A stretch of 10,453 nt of DNA, from the NCBI GenBank assembly GCA_013153955.1, contig JAADDM010000130.1, positions 1 to 10,453 on the forward strand, written 5' to 3'. Origin of the DNA: Gammaproteobacteria bacterium. GTDB lineage: Bacteria > Pseudomonadota > Gammaproteobacteria > Thiomicrospirales > Thiomicrospiraceae. Position numbers and translations under genes: made by a program. Shown here in pieces: positions 8,109 to 10,453 of the stretch. Within the stretch, counting starts at the first letter, position 1; the number at the start of each line of letters is the position of its first letter. The notes under the pieces are model-generated. The model searched no databases and was not told the origin of the DNA. It was given only the letters and a program-made list of their open reading frames with translations.

Positions 8109-8424
8109 ATAGGCTTTATAAACAGGGATTAAGGGGATAAAAGCAGAGCCTTTCATCAGCATTGGCACTCCACACCTATCCCCAATTATTTTTACTCATC
8201 TCCTCGCCTACTTAGCCTTATTAATTAACTGGCTAACCTTTTATCTCTTATGCTAAGCACAATCAAACACTCTATCTATATTCGCATGCACCTCTACCCT
8301 AACTCAAAACAATACTGACAACCCTAGATGGCGTTCTATCAAAGCGTTAGTTCAACATATCTAGTAATACCAATAACTCCTATTAGGAATAAATACCCAA
8401 TCACTTTCAAGCTATTTCAGGCAT
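8109..8424. other. 316-bp gene-free gap between convergent relA and the tRNA operon
   Basis: No convincing gene is seen. The gap holds only weak structures: the possible relA terminator listed separately; a TTAGCC/GGCTAA inverted repeat (8212-8217 and 8231-8236) followed by CCTTTTAT, a second weak terminator candidate; and a short TCCTATTAGGA palindrome near 8377. A 22-codon open frame at 8250-8318 has no ribosome site. Confidence 0.6.
8133..8193 (+). terminator. Possible relA terminator (weak)
   Basis: GGGGATA (8133-8139) pairs perfectly with TATCCCC (8177-8183), and TTTTT follows at 8189-8193, about 25-85 bases after the relA stop. The 37-base loop is long for an intrinsic terminator and the T-run starts five bases after the stem, so this is only a candidate. 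The TTAGCC/GGCTAA hairpin at 8212-8236 is the alternative. Confidence 0.25.
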
Positions 8425-8460
8425 AAAAAAACCCTCATCAAGCAAGCCTGATGAGGGTTT
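8425..8460 (-). terminator. Rho-independent terminator of the tRNA operon
   Basis: A 12-bp perfect stem (8429-8440 with 8449-8460, AAACCCTCATCA and complement) closes an 8-base loop. On the minus strand the GC-rich stem runs into a continuous T-tract (A-run 8425-8430 on the plus strand), only six bases after the last tRNA. The plus-strand side has only three Ts, so it should work mainly for the tRNA operon and not for relA. Confidence 0.92.
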
Positions 8461-8466
8461 AGAATG

Positions 8467-8542
8467 TGGCGTCCCGTAGGGGAGTCGAACCCCTGTTACC
8501 GCCGTGAAAGGGCGGTGTCCTAGGCCTCTAGACGAACGGGAC
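8467..8542 (-). tRNA. tRNA-Glu (UUC), second copy
   Basis: A full cloverleaf of 76 bases including an encoded CCA. The acceptor arm GTCCCGT pairs with ACGGGAC, the anticodon loop is CTTTCAC giving anticodon UUC (bases 8506-8508 on the plus strand), and the T-arm is AGGGG-TTCGACT-CCCCT. It is identical base for base to the copy at 8789-8864. It is the last gene of the tRNA operon and is followed at once by the terminator. It decodes GAA/GAG and is also the substrate for haem synthesis through glutamyl-tRNA in gammaproteobacteria. Confidence 0.98.
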
Positions 8543-8670
8543 ATTTTGAAAAGTCATTATTTAGATGGTTAAACCTAATCAATAACTTCCCTAAAACAAA
8601 TCTATATATTAAAAATATAAAGACTTGTTTAAGTGCTTGTATCTCAACAAGCAGTTGGCTGAAAGTCAAT

Positions 8671-8695
8671 GTACGGCCTAGTGTACTCTTTTCAA
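8671..8695 (-). repeat. Spacer hairpin motif, copy 2 (before tRNA-Glu)
   Basis: On the minus strand the spacer between tRNA-Gly and tRNA-Glu has TTGAAA, seven bases, then ACTAGGCCG. The loop ACTAGGCC is flanked by GTAC on both sides, a 4-bp stem. The same CACTAGGCCG ten-mer and upstream TTGAAA occur in the other long spacer of the operon (8924-8952) with a different stem. A separate 7-bp hairpin (TGCTTGT 8634-8640 with ACAAGCA 8647-8653) lies further downstream in this 165-base spacer. Probably a processing or folding element; function unknown. Confidence 0.5.
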
Positions 8696-8707
8696 CCCAC
8701 TTAAAAC

Positions 8708-8782
8708 TGGAGCGGGAAACGAGGATCGAACTCGCGACCCCAACCTTGGCAAGGTTGTGCTCTACCGCTGAGCTATTCCCGC
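8708..8782 (-). tRNA. tRNA-Gly (GCC)
   Basis: A 75-base cloverleaf with encoded CCA. The acceptor arm GCGGGAA pairs with TTCCCGC, the D-arm reads TAGCTCAGCGGTAGAGCA, the anticodon stem-loop is CAACC-TTGCCAA-GGTTG giving anticodon GCC, and the T-arm contains GAGTTCGATCCTC. It lies just six bases downstream of the first tRNA-Glu, so the two must be cut from one precursor. Confidence 0.98.
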
Positions 8783-8788
8783 AAATTG

Positions 8789-8864
8789 TGGCGTCCCGTA
8801 GGGGAGTCGAACCCCTGTTACCGCCGTGAAAGGGCGGTGTCCTAGGCCTCTAGACGAACGGGAC
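8789..8864 (-). tRNA. tRNA-Glu (UUC), first copy
   Basis: The 76-base sequence with CCA is identical to the copy at 8467-8542, with anticodon UUC in the loop CTTTCAC. Its 5' leader contains short palindromes (CACATATGTG at 8866-8875 and the TTCATGT/ACATGAA hairpin at 8884-8899) that could shape precursor processing. Complete identity of the two copies points to recent duplication or ongoing gene conversion. Confidence 0.98.
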
Positions 8865-8923
8865 ACACATATGTGATTTTTAGTTCATGTAAACATGAAA
8901 TCAAAATCGATATTATCAAACTC

Positions 8924-8952
8924 TAAACTCGGCCTAGTGAGTTTACTTTCAA
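8924..8952 (-). repeat. Spacer hairpin motif, copy 1 (before tRNA-Glu)
   Basis: On the minus strand the 107-base spacer between tRNA-Ala and tRNA-Glu has TTGAAA (8947-8952), then a hairpin with a 7-bp stem (TAAACTC 8924-8930 with GAGTTTA 8939-8945, plus-strand reading) closing the loop ACTAGGCC on the minus strand. Loop and closing pair match the second spacer exactly while the rest of the stem differs but still pairs. The loop's CTAGGCC is complementary to GGCCTAG in the D-arm region of the tRNA-Glu that follows. Confidence 0.5.
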
Positions 8953-8971
8953 GGGAACTAAAAGTTCAACT

Positions 8972-9047
8972 TGGTGGAGCTAAGCGGGATCGAACCGCTG
9001 ACCTCAACACTGCCAGTGTTGCGCTCTCCCAGCTGAGCTATAGCCCC
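8972..9047 (-). tRNA. tRNA-Ala (GGC)
   Basis: A 76-base cloverleaf with encoded CCA. The acceptor arm GGGGCTA pairs with TAGCTCC (one G-U pair), the D-arm is TAGCTCAGCTGGGAGAGCG, the anticodon loop CTGGCAG gives anticodon GGC, and the T-arm contains CGGTTCGATCCCG. It is the first gene of the tRNA operon, starting about ten bases after the predicted transcription start. Confidence 0.98.
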
Positions 9048-9064
9048 TCGAGCTGATGTGGCGT

Positions 9065-9092
9065 ATTATATAGATTTGGCTGTACCCGTCAA
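9065..9092 (-). promoter_or_regulatory. Strong sigma-70 promoter of the tRNA operon with stringent-type discriminator
   Basis: On the minus strand TTGACG (9087-9092) and a perfect TATAAT (9065-9070) are 16 bases apart. The bases after the -10 are ACGCCACA, GC-rich and close to the GCGCCNCC discriminator of E. coli stable-RNA promoters that are shut down by ppGpp. AT-rich DNA with A/T runs upstream (about 9094-9125) resembles an UP element. The start of transcription would be near 9058, giving a leader of about ten bases before tRNA-Ala. Confidence 0.85.
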
Positions 9093-9175
9093 GGATTTAT
9101 TCAATAAAAAAGCACTCTTTTTACAAAATAATTTTGAATGCTTGCTAAGCGATTGTTTTTACTCGTTTCATGAGA

Positions 9176-9212
9176 TTTAAGTCACCTTTTAATTGGATTG
9201 AATTGACTTAAA
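9176..9212. repeat. 9-bp inverted repeat between the gltX terminator and the tRNA promoter
   Basis: TTTAAGTCA (9176-9184) and TGACTTAAA (9204-9212) are perfect complements around a 19-base loop. It directly abuts the T-run of the gltX terminator. It may add a second hairpin to termination or serve as a protein site upstream of the tRNA promoter; neither is shown by the sequence. Confidence 0.4.
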
Positions 9213-9249
9213 ACTAAAAAAGGCATCCAGCCTTTTGGGTTGGATGCCT
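9213..9249 (-). terminator. Rho-independent terminator downstream of gltX
   Basis: AGGCATCCA (9221-9229) pairs with TGGATGCCT (9241-9249), and inner G-U and C-G pairs extend the stem to about 12 bp with a 5-base loop. Reading on the minus strand the stem is followed by TTTTTTAGTTTT. It ends gltX transcription about 135 bases after the stop codon and separates it from the tRNA operon, which has its own promoter. Confidence 0.9.
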
Positions 9250-9270
9250 CATAAAATAGCGATATCTATT

Positions 9271-9349
9271 TTAAATATAAGTTTATAAGTTGAATCATTA
9301 AGCTTTAATCGCCTCAAATGAATCGTCAAACTTGTGCACTTATATTTAA
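9271..9349. repeat. Inverted repeat in the gltX 3' untranslated region
   Basis: TTAAATATAAG (9271-9281) and CTTATATTTAA (9339-9349) are perfect 11-base complements 57 bases apart. The intervening sequence has further partial complementarity just inside the arms (AAGTTG-like against CAAACTT-like) and a near-palindromic TTAAGCTTTAA at its centre, so the gltX 3' tail could fold into one long imperfect hairpin. Confidence 0.4.
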
Positions 9350-9355
9350 TACGCG

Positions 9356-9373
9356 CTTTAAACATGTTTAAAG
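9356..9373. repeat. 18-bp perfect palindrome just after gltX
   Basis: CTTTAAACATGTTTAAAG reads the same on both strands and begins ten bases after the gltX stop codon. There is no T-run next to it, so it is not a classic terminator. With the inverted repeat at 9271-9349 and the terminator at 9213-9249 it makes the 337-base gap between tRNA-Ala and gltX unusually rich in dyad symmetry; no gene is seen in that gap. Confidence 0.6.
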
Positions 9374-9383
9374 AAGCAACCAC

Positions 9384-10453
9384 TTACTGTGCGGCTTTAC
9401 GTGCCTCAATAAAGTCTAAAGCAAGCTTAATACGTGCGATACAACGTGGCTTACCAATTAATTCAGCAGTTGCGTCAATCGCAGGTGATTGACCGCCCCC
9501 AGTAATCGCGACGCGTAACGGCATCCCTACTTTCCCCATGCCAAGCTCTAACGCTTCGGCCGTTGCATTAATTTCGGCATGAATCGCTTCAGCAGTCCAA
9601 CTTTCTAATGCCTCCAACTTCTCAAGTAACAGTCTAAGCGCCTCTTCTGCGACTGGACGTAAATGCTTTTTAGCCGCCCCCGCATCAAACGTTTCAAAAT
9701 CTTGATAGAAGTAAACCGCGCCTTCAGCCATCTCAATCAACGTCTTTGCACGATCTCTTAATAGGTTAGCCACTTCAGCCAGCTCCGGCCCTTGTGATAA
9801 ATCACAGCCTAATTCAGCGACAAATGGGGCAACATAGCGGCTTAGGTGTTCTGGATTAGCCACTTTAATATGCTGCTCATTCACCCAAGTTAACTTGGTA
9901 TGATCGAAAGTCGAAGGGGATGTATTTACGGAGTCTAAATCAAAGTGCTCAATCATCTCATCCATAGTAAAGATCTCTTGATCACCATGTGACCAACCTA
10001 GGCGGACTAAATAGTTAAGCAGCGCCTCGGGTAGAAAGCCTTGCTCTTTATACTGTAAAACACTGACTGCGCCATGTCGTTTAGATAGGCGACTACCATC
10101 TTCCCCCAACACCATGGGAATATGAGCGAACTTAGGTACTTCAGCACCGATGGCGTTGTATAGGTTAATTTGACGTGGCGTGTTGTTTAAGTGGTCATCT
10201 CCACGAATGATCTGGGTCATGCCCATATCCCAATCATCAACCACAACCGTTAAGTTATAGGTCGGTGTGCCATCAGAGCGTGCAATGATTAAATCATCCA
10301 ACTCTTTGTTGGCCACAATCACCTGCCCCTTAACGAGGTCATCAATCACCACTTCCCCCTCTGTCGGGTTTTTAAAACGAACCACAGGATCTACGCCTGC
10401 TGGTGGCTCGCCCGTAAAATCACGGTAACGGCCATCATAACGAGGTTTTTCAC
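9384..10453 (-). CDS. gltX: Glutamyl-tRNA synthetase, C-terminal 355 residues (5' end outside window)
   Basis: Charges tRNA-Glu with glutamate in the cytoplasm. The open frame continues past the right edge; 355 complete codons are visible, so about 110-120 N-terminal residues including the HIGH motif are missing. Visible landmarks are EKPRYDGRYRD, FKNPTEGEVVIDDLVKG, ELDDLIIARSDGTPTYN, VVVDDWDMGMTQIIRGDDH, the KMSKS-equivalent RLSKRHG, LLNYLVRLGWSHGDQEIF and the C-terminal anticodon-binding helices with MGKVGMPLRVA. The first GTG inside the window (10383-10385) is an internal valine, not the start. E. coli GluRS has Cys and His zinc ligands where this protein reads YDGRYRD, so this one probably lacks that zinc. 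It lies upstream of, and in the same direction as, two tRNA-Glu genes, separated by a terminator. Confidence 0.97.
   Translation of the reverse strand, partial: EKPRYDGRYRDFTGEPPAGVDPVVRFKNPTEGEVVIDDLVKGQVIVANKELDDLIIARSDGTPTYNLTVVVDDWDMGMTQIIRGDDHLNNTPRQINLYNAIGAEVPKFAHIPMVLGEDGSRLSKRHGAVSVLQYKEQGFLPEALLNYLVRLGWSHGDQEIFTMDEMIEHFDLDSVNTSPSTFDHTKLTWVNEQHIKVANPEHLSRYVAPFVAELGCDLSQGPELAEVANLLRDRAKTLIEMAEGAVYFYQDFETFDAGAAKKHLRPVAEEALRLLLEKLEALESWTAEAIHAEINATAEALELGMGKVGMPLRVAITGGGQSPAIDATAELIGKPRCIARIKLALDFIEARKAAQ

Noticed and set aside
8250..8318. A 22-codon open frame in the gap after relA
   Set aside because: No Shine-Dalgarno, no recognisable protein, and its length is expected by chance.
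8866..8899. Palindrome CACATATGTG and the TTCATGT/ACATGAA hairpin before tRNA-Glu
   Set aside because: Short and AT-rich, with no partner elsewhere in the operon; noted with the tRNA but not listed as an element of its own.
8467..9047. tRNA genes as attachment sites of a mobile element
   Set aside because: All four tRNAs are complete, with no partial tRNA repeats or integrase gene in the window.

Overview
The window reads as ordinary chromosomal housekeeping DNA from a moderately AT-rich gammaproteobacterium. The RelA and GltX proteins are close to the gammaproteobacterial type: RelA has a dead hydrolase domain and an EFDD acidic motif, and GltX has an LSKRHG signature. The combination with a divergent DUF5710-XseA and a FIST-GGDEF-EAL signalling protein would fit the Thiomicrospira/Hydrogenovibrio group of sulfur oxidisers, but this lineage guess is low confidence. 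No mobile element, CRISPR array or prophage was seen.

Left part (1-2968, minus strand): a compact operon transcribed leftwards, dusA - xseA - xseB. dusA and xseA overlap by ATGA. A Shine-Dalgarno sequence overlapping the xseB stop codon shows that another gene starts just off the left edge (ispA is the usual partner). XseA carries an extra N-terminal DUF5710 domain, and both exonuclease VII subunits are divergent. A 16-bp perfect inverted repeat lies in the dusA leader.

Middle (3120-8108): a large FIST-GGDEF-EAL protein (minus) is transcribed divergently from relA (plus) across a 294-bp AT-rich regulatory gap. Its cyclase domain is degenerate while its phosphodiesterase residues are intact. 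The pair puts c-di-GMP breakdown next to (p)ppGpp synthesis.

Right part (8425-10453, minus strand): the C-terminal three quarters of gltX, its terminator, then a tRNA operon in the order Ala(GGC) - Glu(UUC) - Gly(GCC) - Glu(UUC), with its own strong promoter and a strong terminator. The promoter has a GC-rich discriminator typical of stringently controlled stable RNA. relA converges on this operon. So the glutamyl-tRNA synthetase, two identical tRNA-Glu genes and the ppGpp synthetase that senses uncharged tRNA lie within about 4.5 kb.

The most unusual signals are: the DUF5710-XseA fusion; a repeated hairpin motif in the two spacers that each precede a tRNA-Glu, with a conserved loop and changed stem; and several unexplained inverted repeats in intergenic DNA. 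No clearly new multi-gene system is visible.
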